Assembly (NCBI GenBank): GCA_030040265.1
Contig: JASHUB010000038.1
Span: forward strand, 1 to 16,394
DNA from: Microcaldota archaeon
GTDB taxonomy: Archaea > Micrarchaeota > Micrarchaeia > Micrarchaeales > CABMGC01
Direction of reading: 5' to 3'
Length of the DNA: 16,394 bases
Shown: positions 6,610-13,422 of the stretch, in pieces
Layout of the letters: every line of letters starts with the position of its first letter
Position numbering within the stretch: position 1 is the first letter of the stretch
Translations under genes and position numbers: made by a program
Notes under the pieces: generated by a model
Databases searched by the model: none
Seen by the model: only the letters and a program-made list of their open reading frames with translations
Told to the model about the DNA's origin: nothing

Positions 6610-7605
6610 ATGGGCGCCGCCGTCATATCAGCATACGACGTCAGCAAGAGCTTCAGGGTCTATGACGTTGGCACCGGCAAGGGTGTGCTTGGCGCCTTCA
6701 AGAGAAGGTACTACAGCAAGCAGGCGCTCCGCGGAGTGAGCTTCGATATCGGCGAGGGCGAGATCGTTGCGCTGCTCGGAGAGAACGGCGCCGGGAAGTC
6801 GACACTCATAAAGACGCTCACCGGCATCATCTATCCAGACCGCGGCACGGTATCTGTGCTGGGCATGGAGCCGCACGCCGAGCGGGTCGGGCTCATGAAG
6901 AGGATAGGCGTCGTGTTCGGCGCGCACCCGCAGCTCTATCCGAGCCTGCCGCCAATCGACACCTTCAACTACATGCGCGTCATGTTCGGCATCCCGCAGA
7001 AGGACTTTGACAGGCGGCTCGACTACTTCCTCGGCATAATGAACCTCAGGGACGTGTACAGGAGGCAGGTGCGGCTTCTCTCGCTCGGAGAGCGGATGAA
7101 GTGCAACGTGGTCGCGTCGCTGCTCCACATGCCGAAGGTAGTCATAATGGACGAGCCGCTGATAGGCGTCGATGCGGTGTCGGCATTTGCGCTGAGGAAG
7201 GCGCTGCTGGACATGCGCGAGCGCCACAGGACCACTTTCCTGATATCGACGCACATCACGGCCGACGTCGAGCTGCTCGCCGAGAGGGTGCTGCTAATAG
7301 ACGACGGCAGGCTGCTGTTCAACGGCAGCAAGGACCAGCTGAAGAGGATGTTCGGGAACAAGAAGCAGCTCAGGCTGCAGTTCGGCGGGAGGCCTGCTGT
7401 CAACCTGGCCAAGTACGGCAAGGTGCTCGAACAGAAGGAGAACTTCGCACGGATAGAGATAGACGCCAAGGCGGAGAAGAGCAGGCGCGTGCTCGGGCTG
7501 CTTGCAGACAAGGACCTTCTCAACTACTCGGTCACCGACCCGGGTCTCGGTTACATCTTGGGCAAGCTGTACTCGCGGTCCAGGCGCTCGCGGAGTGGTA
7601 AGTGA
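6610..7605 (+). CDS. ABC-2 exporter ATP-binding protein, 331 aa (COG4586-like)
   Basis: Nucleotide-binding subunit of an exporter. The Walker A motif is GENGAGKST (57-65), the signature is LSLGE (157-161, a variant of LSGGQ), Walker B is KVVIMDE (176-182), and the switch histidine is in STHI (H215). The segment IGVVFGAHPQLYPSLP (99-114) is typical of the COG4586 group, whose partners are two related membrane proteins of about 265 residues, exactly the two genes that follow. The C-terminal 90 residues form an accessory region. The ATG at 6610 sits 5 nt after the predicted transcript start. Substrate is unknown in this group; lipids, glycans or toxic compounds are all possible. Confidence 0.92.
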   Translation: MGAAVISAYDVSKSFRVYDVGTGKGVLGAFKRRYYSKQALRGVSFDIGEGEIVALLGENGAGKSTLIKTLTGIIYPDRGTVSVLGMEPHAERVGLMKRIGVVFGAHPQLYPSLPPIDTFNYMRVMFGIPQKDFDRRLDYFLGIMNLRDVYRRQVRLLSLGERMKCNVVASLLHMPKVVIMDEPLIGVDAVSAFALRKALLDMRERHRTTFLISTHITADVELLAERVLLIDDGRLLFNGSKDQLKRMFGNKKQLRLQFGGRPAVNLAKYGKVLEQKENFARIEIDAKAEKSRRVLGLLADKDLLNYSVTDPGLGYILGKLYSRSRRSRSGK

Positions 7606-8408
7606 TGTTCGAGAACCTTCCGAAGTACCTCGCCGGGGCGCGCATCGGGATAAAGAGCGACATCGCCTATAGGATGGACTGGGTCCTCTTCGTCGCATTC
7701 CAGATAGTCTCGCCGTTCGTCATGATCTTCGTATGGAACGCCATATACGCACACACAGGCGTGACGACCATAGGCGGCTTCAGGCTCTATGAGCTCTACG
7801 CGTACTTCTTCGTCATCGGAGCGGCTGCAGGCCTGTCGTCCCTGCAGCTCCAGGGCGCGATGGAGGCCGAGATACAGAGCGGCAGCATAGCCGTGTCGTT
7901 CACGCGGCCGCTCGGCTACGTCGCGCAGCTCGTGTCCGGCGACCTCTCAGGCAAGCTCTTCGCGATGGCGATAGTGTCCGTGCCCATACTGATAATCGTG
8001 ACACTGGTGCTGGGACTCCACATGAGCGCGGCGCTGGTCCTGCTCTTCGCGCTCGAACTGGCGATAGGCTATGTCATAGCGACGCTCATCGGCTTCATCA
8101 TAGGTAGCCTTTCGGTATTCTTCACGGACATAGGCGGATTCGCCGCAGTGGTCGAGAGCGTCGCCCTTCTCCTTGGAGGCGCGATAGTGCCGTTCACGAT
8201 GTTCCCGCAGCTGCTCGTCTCGATAGTCAGCGTGCTTCCGTTCCAGTTCATGTTCTACGTTCCAGCAGCGACGTTCGTTGGGGCGATCTCGCTATCGGAC
8301 GCGGTCGGGACATTCACGGTCGCACTGGTGTGGATACTTGTGCTGTACGTCTGCGCCGCGCTGCTCTGGAACAGGGCGCGCAGGAGCATAAACGCGGTGG
8401 GTGTCTAA
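7605..8408 (+). CDS. ABC-2 transporter permease, 267 aa, about six membrane helices (COG4587/COG3694-like)
   Basis: Membrane subunit of the exporter. Hydrophobic segments lie near residues 27-45 (FVAFQIVSPFVMIFVW), 63-80, 118-140 (MAIVSVPILIIVTLVLG), 148-175, 183-203 (ESVALLLGGAIVPFTMF), 208-230 and 240-258. The end ALLWNRARRSINAVG is a basic tail typical of this group. ATG 7605 overlaps the ATPase stop by 1 nt; a GTG at 7602 would add one residue, and GGAG (7592-7595) could serve either. It is followed with no gap by the second permease, so the three genes form one operon. Confidence 0.88.
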   Translation: MFENLPKYLAGARIGIKSDIAYRMDWVLFVAFQIVSPFVMIFVWNAIYAHTGVTTIGGFRLYELYAYFFVIGAAAGLSSLQLQGAMEAEIQSGSIAVSFTRPLGYVAQLVSGDLSGKLFAMAIVSVPILIIVTLVLGLHMSAALVLLFALELAIGYVIATLIGFIIGSLSVFFTDIGGFAAVVESVALLLGGAIVPFTMFPQLLVSIVSVLPFQFMFYVPAATFVGAISLSDAVGTFTVALVWILVLYVCAALLWNRARRSINAVGV

Positions 8409-9194
8409 GTGGACCTGAAAAGGAACCTGATGCTGATGCTCTCGACGCAACTCTACGAGTGGCGTTCCATCGCGGCATACAGGGCCCAGCTCCTGGTCAA
8501 CGCATTATTCAGCGCGGTCAACATAATAGTGGTGGTCGTGTTCATCGCTGTCATATACCAGGTCTCTGCCGGATTTTCCGGATGGACGTTCTACCAGCTG
8601 CTGCTTCTCGCTTCTACGGCAGGGATGGCCGGAGGCCTGTTGACCTATGTGATAGACATAAGCTACATCAGCGACCTCCTCATGAATGGAGACCTCGATA
8701 CGGTCATAACCAAGCCGTTCGACCCCGCCTTCCACCTGTTCGCGATCGGGGGCAACAGGTACGCGATATTCACCGTGCTCAGCTCGCTGGTGGTCTTCAT
8801 CTACGCCGCATTGAACAGCCATTTCGCACCGGCGGGCATCGCCGTGTTCCTGCTGTTGTTCGTCTTCGGCCTGGCTGCGATGATGATGTTCTGCCTTTTC
8901 CTCACCGCCCTGTCATACGCGGCGTTCACGTCTTCTAGATTCGTTGAGAACGTAGTCACGTACATGTTCGGAGCTGGAAGCTACCCGCTCAGCATATACG
9001 GGCTAGTGGGCACCGTGATACTTACGATTGCGCTGCCCATAGGGCTGGCGATATACTTCCCGGCCGAGGCGTTCTTCGGCAAGATAGACCCCACGGTCGG
9101 TGTCGTTGTGTTCGCTGTCGAGCTCGCGTTCATCGGGATTTCATACCTCGGTTTCGGGCGGCTGCTGAGACGATACACCAGCGCTCTCGGCTGA
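8409..9194 (+). CDS. ABC-2 transporter permease, 261 aa, about six membrane helices (COG3694-like)
   Basis: Second membrane subunit, likely a heterodimer partner of the preceding permease. It begins with GTG directly after the TAA of that gene; GGTGGGTG a few bases upstream is a good ribosome-binding site. Hydrophobic stretches include AVNIIVVVVFIAVIY (about 37-51), QLLLLASTAGMAGGLLTYVI (58-77), IFTVLSSLVVFIYAAL (118-133), AVFLLLFVFGLAAMMMFCLF (145-164), YGLVGTVILTIALPIGLAIY (196-215) and VVVFAVELAFIGISYLGFG (231-249). The closing RLLRRYTSALG is the usual end of this family. The charged loop ISDLLMNGDLDTVITKPFDP (86-105) matches the region after the second helix in relatives. Confidence 0.86.
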   Translation: MDLKRNLMLMLSTQLYEWRSIAAYRAQLLVNALFSAVNIIVVVVFIAVIYQVSAGFSGWTFYQLLLLASTAGMAGGLLTYVIDISYISDLLMNGDLDTVITKPFDPAFHLFAIGGNRYAIFTVLSSLVVFIYAALNSHFAPAGIAVFLLLFVFGLAAMMMFCLFLTALSYAAFTSSRFVENVVTYMFGAGSYPLSIYGLVGTVILTIALPIGLAIYFPAEAFFGKIDPTVGVVVFAVELAFIGISYLGFGRLLRRYTSALG

Positions 9195-9200
9195 GGATGA

Positions 9201-9208
9201 TTTAAATA
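9201..9208 (+). promoter_or_regulatory. TATA box of the pilin genes
   Basis: TTTAAATA, predicting a start near 9230-9232, with AGGGAG (9233-9238) then 4 nt before the ATG at 9243. It gives the first pilin a promoter separate from the exporter. Confidence 0.55.
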
Positions 9209-9242
9209 CTTTAACGTTATCGTATAGGTGGAAGGGAGATTA

Positions 9243-9845
9243 ATGAACCTCGGTTTCAGAGCGCAAAGCGCAATGGAGTACCTGATGACCTATGGATGGG
9301 CCATCCTCATAATCGCGGTCGTCCTTGGGGCGCTGTTCGCACTCGGCATATTCAACTCCGCGGCTTTCCTCGGGAACACGTGCGTCGCGCAGCCTGGCTT
9401 CTACTGCCAGTCGCCGATCCTTGACACCAACGGCAGCCTGGCGTTCACGTTCGGGCAGAGCCTTGGTTATCCGATATACGGAGTGCGGCTATCCTGCTCC
9501 GCATCGCAGAACGTGACTGGTGGTCCTCTCAACGTATCTTCATGGAACGACAACGCGAGCACGGTGTATCCATGGGACCCTAGCGGCATACCTTACCTCA
9601 ACTACACCATAGGCAACGTCACGGTCCCGTCAGGCGCGATACAGACGATATACAACCTTGACTGCTACGATGCGTCGGGACTTCCGATAGGGCTTGCATT
9701 CCCCGGAGGGTCGCCTTACGGAACGTACAACCTCACGGTAGGAGAGGAGTACACCGGGAAGCTGTGGGTAACCTACGCGCTTACGTACAACAGCCCTGAC
9801 ACGCTGGTGGCTCCCGTGGCTACGCTTGCGTTGAAGACCTCTTGA
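9243..9845 (+). CDS. Type IV pilin-like protein with class III signal peptide, 200 aa (copy 1)
   Basis: A surface filament subunit or related secreted protein. The N-terminus FRAQSAMEYLMTYGWA is a class III signal: prepilin peptidase should cut after A7, making Q8 residue +1 with the key glutamate E12 at +5. A hydrophobic helix follows (ILIIAVVLGALFALGIF, 21-37), which packs in the filament core. The exported domain (38-200) has four cysteines (C47, C55, C85, C141) in the same spacing as in the second copy, probably two disulfides, and several N-x-S/T sites (for example NVT, NAS, NYT, NLT). ATG 9243 is preferred over GTG 9228 because of the ribosome-binding site between them and because class III signals are short. 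The end PVATLALK matches copy 2. Confidence 0.88.
   Translation: MNLGFRAQSAMEYLMTYGWAILIIAVVLGALFALGIFNSAAFLGNTCVAQPGFYCQSPILDTNGSLAFTFGQSLGYPIYGVRLSCSASQNVTGGPLNVSSWNDNASTVYPWDPSGIPYLNYTIGNVTVPSGAIQTIYNLDCYDASGLPIGLAFPGGSPYGTYNLTVGEEYTGKLWVTYALTYNSPDTLVAPVATLALKTS
9258..9346 (+). repeat. 89-bp near-identical segment, unit 1 of 2
   Basis: Matches 9911-9999 at 86 of 89 positions. The three differences are all silent. It covers the signal peptide and core helix of pilin copy 1. Confidence 0.85.
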
Positions 9846-9898
9846 CCGATTGCACTAAATAACAATATGACGTGTATATGATTGATGTTCGTGATCCG

Positions 9899-10450
9899 AT
9901 GAGAAATCAGAGAGCGCAAAGCGCAATGGAATACCTGATGACCTATGGATGGGCCATCCTCATAATCGCGGTCGTTCTGGGGGCGCTGTTCGCACTCGGA
10001 GTGTTCAACAGCAGCAGCTTCCTTGGAAGCGCCTGCGTAGCGCAGCCAGGATACCTGTGCCAGCAGGCGACTCTAAACGACAGCGGCGTGCTGACGATGA
10101 CTCTCGGGCAGAGCAACGGCTACAACGAGTACAACATAAAGCTCGCGTGCACCGCAACACAGGCATCTAACGGAGGCCCGAACAACGCCAGCGCTTACAA
10201 TAACGACAATTTCAACAGGGCACTTCCTGCAATATCATGGGGAATCATAAGCACCAATTCGACGTTCCCTGCAGGAGTATCGACCCAGGTGTCTGGAATA
10301 CAGTGCTACACAGACACAGGCGTGCCTGCTAGCGGACTAGCGATAGGACAGTCGTACACCGGGACGCTCTGGATAGAGTATGCGACAACCGCCGGCACCG
10401 GGCCAAGCATAGTCGCTCCGGTTGCAACGATAGCGCTCAAGGTTTCCTGA
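9899..10450 (+). CDS. Type IV pilin-like protein with class III signal peptide, 183 aa (copy 2)
   Basis: Tandem paralogue of the gene before it. The signal QRAQSAMEYLMTYGWA should be cut after A6, with E11 at +5, and the hydrophobic helix is almost the same as in copy 1. The exported domain keeps four cysteines (C46, C54, C84, C136), the QPG.(L/Y)CQ and YTG.LW motifs and the PVATIALK end, but the middle has diverged and is rich in Asn, Ser and Thr. ATG 9899 is preferred to GTG 9872 or ATG 9878: GTGATC (9891-9896) complements the 3' end of archaeal 16S rRNA just upstream, and a long leader before a class III signal would be unusual. A weak A/T element (ACTAAATAA, about 9854-9862) may start a separate transcript, or the gene may be read from copy 1. 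Confidence 0.87.
   Translation: MRNQRAQSAMEYLMTYGWAILIIAVVLGALFALGVFNSSSFLGSACVAQPGYLCQQATLNDSGVLTMTLGQSNGYNEYNIKLACTATQASNGGPNNASAYNNDNFNRALPAISWGIISTNSTFPAGVSTQVSGIQCYTDTGVPASGLAIGQSYTGTLWIEYATTAGTGPSIVAPVATIALKVS
9911..9999 (+). repeat. 89-bp near-identical segment, unit 2 of 2
   Basis: Second unit of the repeat starting at 9258; covers the signal peptide and core helix of pilin copy 2. Flanking sequence diverges sharply on both sides. Confidence 0.85.
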
Positions 10451-10455
10451 ACGAG

Positions 10456-10496
10456 ACCTTTTCTTTTATTTTTCGCTTCTCTTCCTTTTCTTTCTA
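10456..10496 (+). terminator. T-rich terminator after the pilin genes
   Basis: A pyrimidine run with several T4-T5 tracts (for example CCTTTTCTTTTATTTTTC) starts 6 nt after the stop of pilin copy 2. Oligo-T stretches act as archaeal terminators. There is no hairpin. Confidence 0.6.
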
Positions 10497-10499
10497 GGA

Positions 10500-11429
10500 C
10501 TAGACCTGCTGCTTCGCAGCCTCGCTCTTGAAGCTCAGCACCTCGACCAGCTCGTTGGCGCTCAGCAGCGGCTTTCTCAGCCTGTCGGTGTCGTCTATGG
10601 CGATCCGGGGGCAGGCTGTGTTGACGAACGCGTCGAACTCCATCATGTTGTTGAGCGCGTCGAAATCGAAAGTGTTTGCCACCAGTATCGCAGCCTGGAG
10701 GCCCTGCTTCTCGATCCTGTTCTTCAGCATCGTGCCGAGCGCCATGTTGTGCTGCCCGTTCTTTGTGCTGACCATTATGCCGAACCGCTTCGCATCAAGC
10801 GATGCGAGGACCTTGCCCCGTGACCTCTTCTTGTATATGTCCCTGTACTTGTCTATGAACTCGATGCTGTTCCTGAACGGCTCTACGACCAGGAATGGCT
10901 TGGTGGTCTGCAGAAGCGCGCCAAGCGGATGGAATATGCCACCGCCGAAGTACACGAACGCGTCCACCTGCCGGTCTATGCCGGATGCGCTGCCTATGTC
11001 GCACCCGAGTATCTGCCCATTCTGCTTCGCGAACCCGTGCGGCTTCCCGATAACCACTTCCTTGCCGTGCTCCTCGTAGAACCTCTTTATGTCATCAAGC
11101 TGGTGTATGTGCTGTATCGTTGTCACGAGTCCTATCTTTTTGTACTGGGCGACGCTCGGAAGGCTGCGTTCCAGGATGGAGAGATCGGCGTCGAGGCTGA
11201 ACGGCACGTACTCGACGTTCGCATCCACGTGGTGGAACTCGGCGTGGCCGTAGTGTATGAGCTTGTCCGCCTTCACGTGGCGCATCTCGTCAAGCGCGAG
11301 GTCGCACGCCCCGAAGGTCGGCGAGGCGGATATCACGACCTCGTTGCCCTCGGACTCGAGCTTCTTCGCGTATTCGAGGGCGTACTGTTTCAGCCCCTCC
11401 GGGAACTGCAATAGCAATCGCATAAGCAT
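10500..11429 (-). CDS. dph2: Diphthamide synthase subunit Dph2, 309 aa
   Basis: Catalyses the first step of diphthamide synthesis on a histidine of elongation factor 2: a 3-amino-3-carboxypropyl group is moved from S-adenosylmethionine by a radical mechanism. Three cysteines that hold the unusual 4Fe-4S cluster are present: C42 in FGACDLA, C143 in ILGCDIG and C273 in NTACPRIAIDD. The family opening LQFPEGLK is at 7-14. Start: the frame is open to 11489, but the minus-strand TATA box (11464-11471) predicts a transcript start near 11441, so the ATG at 11429 or the one at 11423 is right; 20 residues of the longest frame are dropped here. Archaeal Dph2 works as a homodimer. The gene is divergent from cysS. 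Confidence 0.92.
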   Translation of the reverse strand: MLMRLLLQFPEGLKQYALEYAKKLESEGNEVVISASPTFGACDLALDEMRHVKADKLIHYGHAEFHHVDANVEYVPFSLDADLSILERSLPSVAQYKKIGLVTTIQHIHQLDDIKRFYEEHGKEVVIGKPHGFAKQNGQILGCDIGSASGIDRQVDAFVYFGGGIFHPLGALLQTTKPFLVVEPFRNSIEFIDKYRDIYKKRSRGKVLASLDAKRFGIMVSTKNGQHNMALGTMLKNRIEKQGLQAAILVANTFDFDALNNMMEFDAFVNTACPRIAIDDTDRLRKPLLSANELVEVLSFKSEAAKQQV

Positions 11430-11463
11430 CAGCAAGAACAGTGAATATGCTGGGAATGCCTGG

Positions 11464-11471
11464 TATTTATA
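11464..11471 (-). promoter_or_regulatory. TATA box of dph2
   Basis: TATAAATA on the minus strand, inside a near-palindrome GGTATTTATACC (11462-11473). It predicts a start near 11441, which decides against the longer dph2 frame. Confidence 0.55.
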
Positions 11472-11495
11472 CCTTGTTTTCTGGCGCACGGAAGC

Positions 11496-11503
11496 TTTAA
11501 TAT
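11496..11503 (+). promoter_or_regulatory. TATA box of cysS
   Basis: TTTAATAT, about 26 nt before the ATG at 11525, so the cysS transcript is probably leaderless. It lies within an inverted pair CTTTAA (11495-11500) and TTAAAG (11507-11512). Confidence 0.5.
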
Positions 11504-11524
11504 TCTTTAAAGCGACTCCTTACC

Positions 11525-12973
11525 ATGCTCAAGCTGTACAACACCCTCACGAGGAAGAAGGAGAGGTTTAAGCCCATCAGCGACAAGAAGGTGGGCATGT
11601 ACGCGTGCGGCATAACCGCCTACTATTCGTCGCACGTAGGCAATATGCGCAAGTACACCATGGATGACGTGATAAAGCGCGTCCTGCTCCATGACGGGTA
11701 CACCGTCGAACACGTAGAGAATGTGACGGACGTGGGCCACCTTGCCGGAGACGCCAACACGACTGACGACAAGATGAGGGTCTCCGCCGAGAAGCAGCAC
11801 AAGACCATGAAGGAGGTGGCCGATTACTACTTCGGCATCTTCTCGAAGGAGTCGGGTCTCCTGAACATAATCCCGCCGGGCAAGTTCGTCTTCGCATCCG
11901 AACACATCGATGAGATGCTCGCCCTGATTAAGCGCCTTGATGAGAAAGGGTACCTGTACAGGCTGAACACGGGTATGTACTTCGACACGTCCAAGTTCAA
12001 GGAGTATGGCAGGCTCACGGGTTCGACGTTCAAGAAGCTCAACGCGCAGCTCAAGGCCGGAGCGAGGGTGGAACGCGTGGAGGGGATACGGAATCTGACG
12101 GACTTTGCAGTCTGGCGGTTCGCTGAGGGCGAGGACATGATCTGGGACAGCCCTTGGGGCAGGGGCTTTCCAGGCTGGCACATCGAGTGCAGCACGATGT
12201 CCATGAAATACCTGGGCGAACACTTTGACATCCACACCGCAGGCGTCGACCACATAGCGATACACAGCAGCAACGAGATCGCGCAGAGCGAGTCCGCCAC
12301 CGGGCAGAAGTTCGTGAACTACTGGGTCCACCACGAGTTCCTCATCATTGACGGGCGAAAGATGTCGAAGTCACTGGGCAACATCTACACAGTGCAGCAC
12401 GTGATAGACAAGGGTTACAGCCCCCTCGCGCTGCGTCTGTTCTACATCTCGGGGCATTACAGGCAGGTGCTGAACTTCACGTTCGATGCGCTCAAGAGCG
12501 TGGAGAACACGCTCAATGGCATCTACGCCTTCATGGAAAGGATGTCGGATATCAAGAACGCCGCAGTGAACGCCGATTCTCCCGAGTTCAGGAAAAGGAT
12601 AGGCGCAGAGAGGAGGGCCTTCTTCAAGAGCCTCGATGATGATGTAAACACGCCGGAGGCGCTGTCACGGATGCACGCGCTGATAAGCGAGGCAAACCGG
12701 CGTGCGTCTTCGGGGAAGCTTAACCGGTCGGAGGCCAGGACTGTTGTGAAGGCGATGCTGGAACTGGACGATGTGCTTGGGCTGGACCTCGCGAAAAGCA
12801 CCGGGAGGAAGGCGGCGCTTGAGAGAGGGGTGCAGAACCTCATAGATGAAAGAGAGATAGCTAGGGTGGCGAAGGACTTCAAGAAGGCTGATCAGATAAG
12901 GACCATGCTCAAGGAGAAGCACCACATAGTTCTGGAGGACACCCCGGAAGGAGTCAGGTGGCACAAGGAGTAG
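11525..12973 (+). CDS. cysS: Cysteinyl-tRNA synthetase, class I, 482 aa
   Basis: Charges tRNA-Cys with cysteine. The class I motifs are HVGN (37-40, in place of the usual HIGH/HxGN form) and KMSKS (279-283). The four zinc ligands that recognise the cysteine thiol are kept: C28 (MYACGIT), C222 (HIECSTM), H247 and E251 (IHSSNEIAQSE). Usual enzymes have HHENEIAQSE here; the HSSNE variant is a small oddity next to the ligand. Residues 366-482 form the helical and anticodon-binding end (SLDDDVNTPEAL). Length is normal. The TATA box about 26 nt before the ATG suggests a leaderless mRNA. The next gene starts 8 nt after the stop. An own CysRS means the SepRS/SepCysS route is not needed. Confidence 0.95.
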   Translation: MLKLYNTLTRKKERFKPISDKKVGMYACGITAYYSSHVGNMRKYTMDDVIKRVLLHDGYTVEHVENVTDVGHLAGDANTTDDKMRVSAEKQHKTMKEVADYYFGIFSKESGLLNIIPPGKFVFASEHIDEMLALIKRLDEKGYLYRLNTGMYFDTSKFKEYGRLTGSTFKKLNAQLKAGARVERVEGIRNLTDFAVWRFAEGEDMIWDSPWGRGFPGWHIECSTMSMKYLGEHFDIHTAGVDHIAIHSSNEIAQSESATGQKFVNYWVHHEFLIIDGRKMSKSLGNIYTVQHVIDKGYSPLALRLFYISGHYRQVLNFTFDALKSVENTLNGIYAFMERMSDIKNAAVNADSPEFRKRIGAERRAFFKSLDDDVNTPEALSRMHALISEANRRASSGKLNRSEARTVVKAMLELDDVLGLDLAKSTGRKAALERGVQNLIDEREIARVAKDFKKADQIRTMLKEKHHIVLEDTPEGVRWHKE

Positions 12974-12981
12974 GTGTTGGC

Positions 12982-13422
12982 ATGGCGCAGGGCTTGGAGA
13001 CGATGCGATTCATACCGGATGCGCTTCCGGACCTCAACCTGTCGGAGATAGACACCAAGATAAGCCTCAACGCAGGAGGACACGCGGTGCGGGTCTTCCC
13101 GATTGCCGTTGAGGCGGATTCCGAAGCAGCGGCAGTGAAGATGGGCGCGGACCATTCGCTCTTCCTCGTCAAGAACAGGGATTACCTGGTGGCCGTGCTT
13201 GATGGGAAGGCTCATCGGATAACCGAGATAGACGACTACAAGGAGGTCGCTGACGGCCTCGAGCTGGCGAAAGCGATCAGGATGGGCGCAGACGTAGGCG
13301 TGATAACCGCGGGCGCTGCCGACAAGGTCAAGCAGGTCGAGGAGCAGCTGAGGGTCGCGATGTTCCTGACCAACTCCAAGGACATAGATGCGCTCAGGAA
13401 GGCGCCGATGGTGACACTATGA
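12982..13422 (+). CDS. Miniature IDI2-like protein, 146 aa, without catalytic motifs
   Basis: By eye this resembles the two ends of type 2 isopentenyl-diphosphate isomerase with the centre missing. Residues 9-25 (RFIPDALPDLNLSEIDT) match the N-terminal segment usual in that family (lvhnALPeldldeID). Residues 91-146 (DGLELAKAIRMGADVG, then EEQLRVAMFLTNSKDIDALR, then KAPMV) match the C-terminal end (GLDAAKAIALGADIAG...ELK..MfLTGSKNvEaLk). The FMN and substrate motifs MTGG, GSQR, HxNPxQE, GGTNW and GGIR are all absent. Residues 46-112 contain two similar units (ADSEAAAVKMGAD, ADGLELAKAIRMGAD). ATG 12982 has GGTG 5 nt upstream; 13003 is a later option. It overlaps fni by 4 nt and shares its codon use, so it looks like a live gene. 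It could be a partner or regulator of the isomerase, or a relic. Confidence 0.8.
   Translation: MAQGLETMRFIPDALPDLNLSEIDTKISLNAGGHAVRVFPIAVEADSEAAAVKMGADHSLFLVKNRDYLVAVLDGKAHRITEIDDYKEVADGLELAKAIRMGADVGVITAGAADKVKQVEEQLRVAMFLTNSKDIDALRKAPMVTL

Noticed and set aside
9258..9999. Mobile element or CRISPR-like repeat
   Set aside because: Both repeat units lie within coding frames of paralogous pilins and have no terminal inverted repeats, target duplications or spacer pattern.
11430..11489. N-terminal extension of Dph2 (MRQKTRYKYQAFPAY)
   Set aside because: The TATA box lies within this stretch and predicts a transcript start after it, so it is unlikely to be translated.
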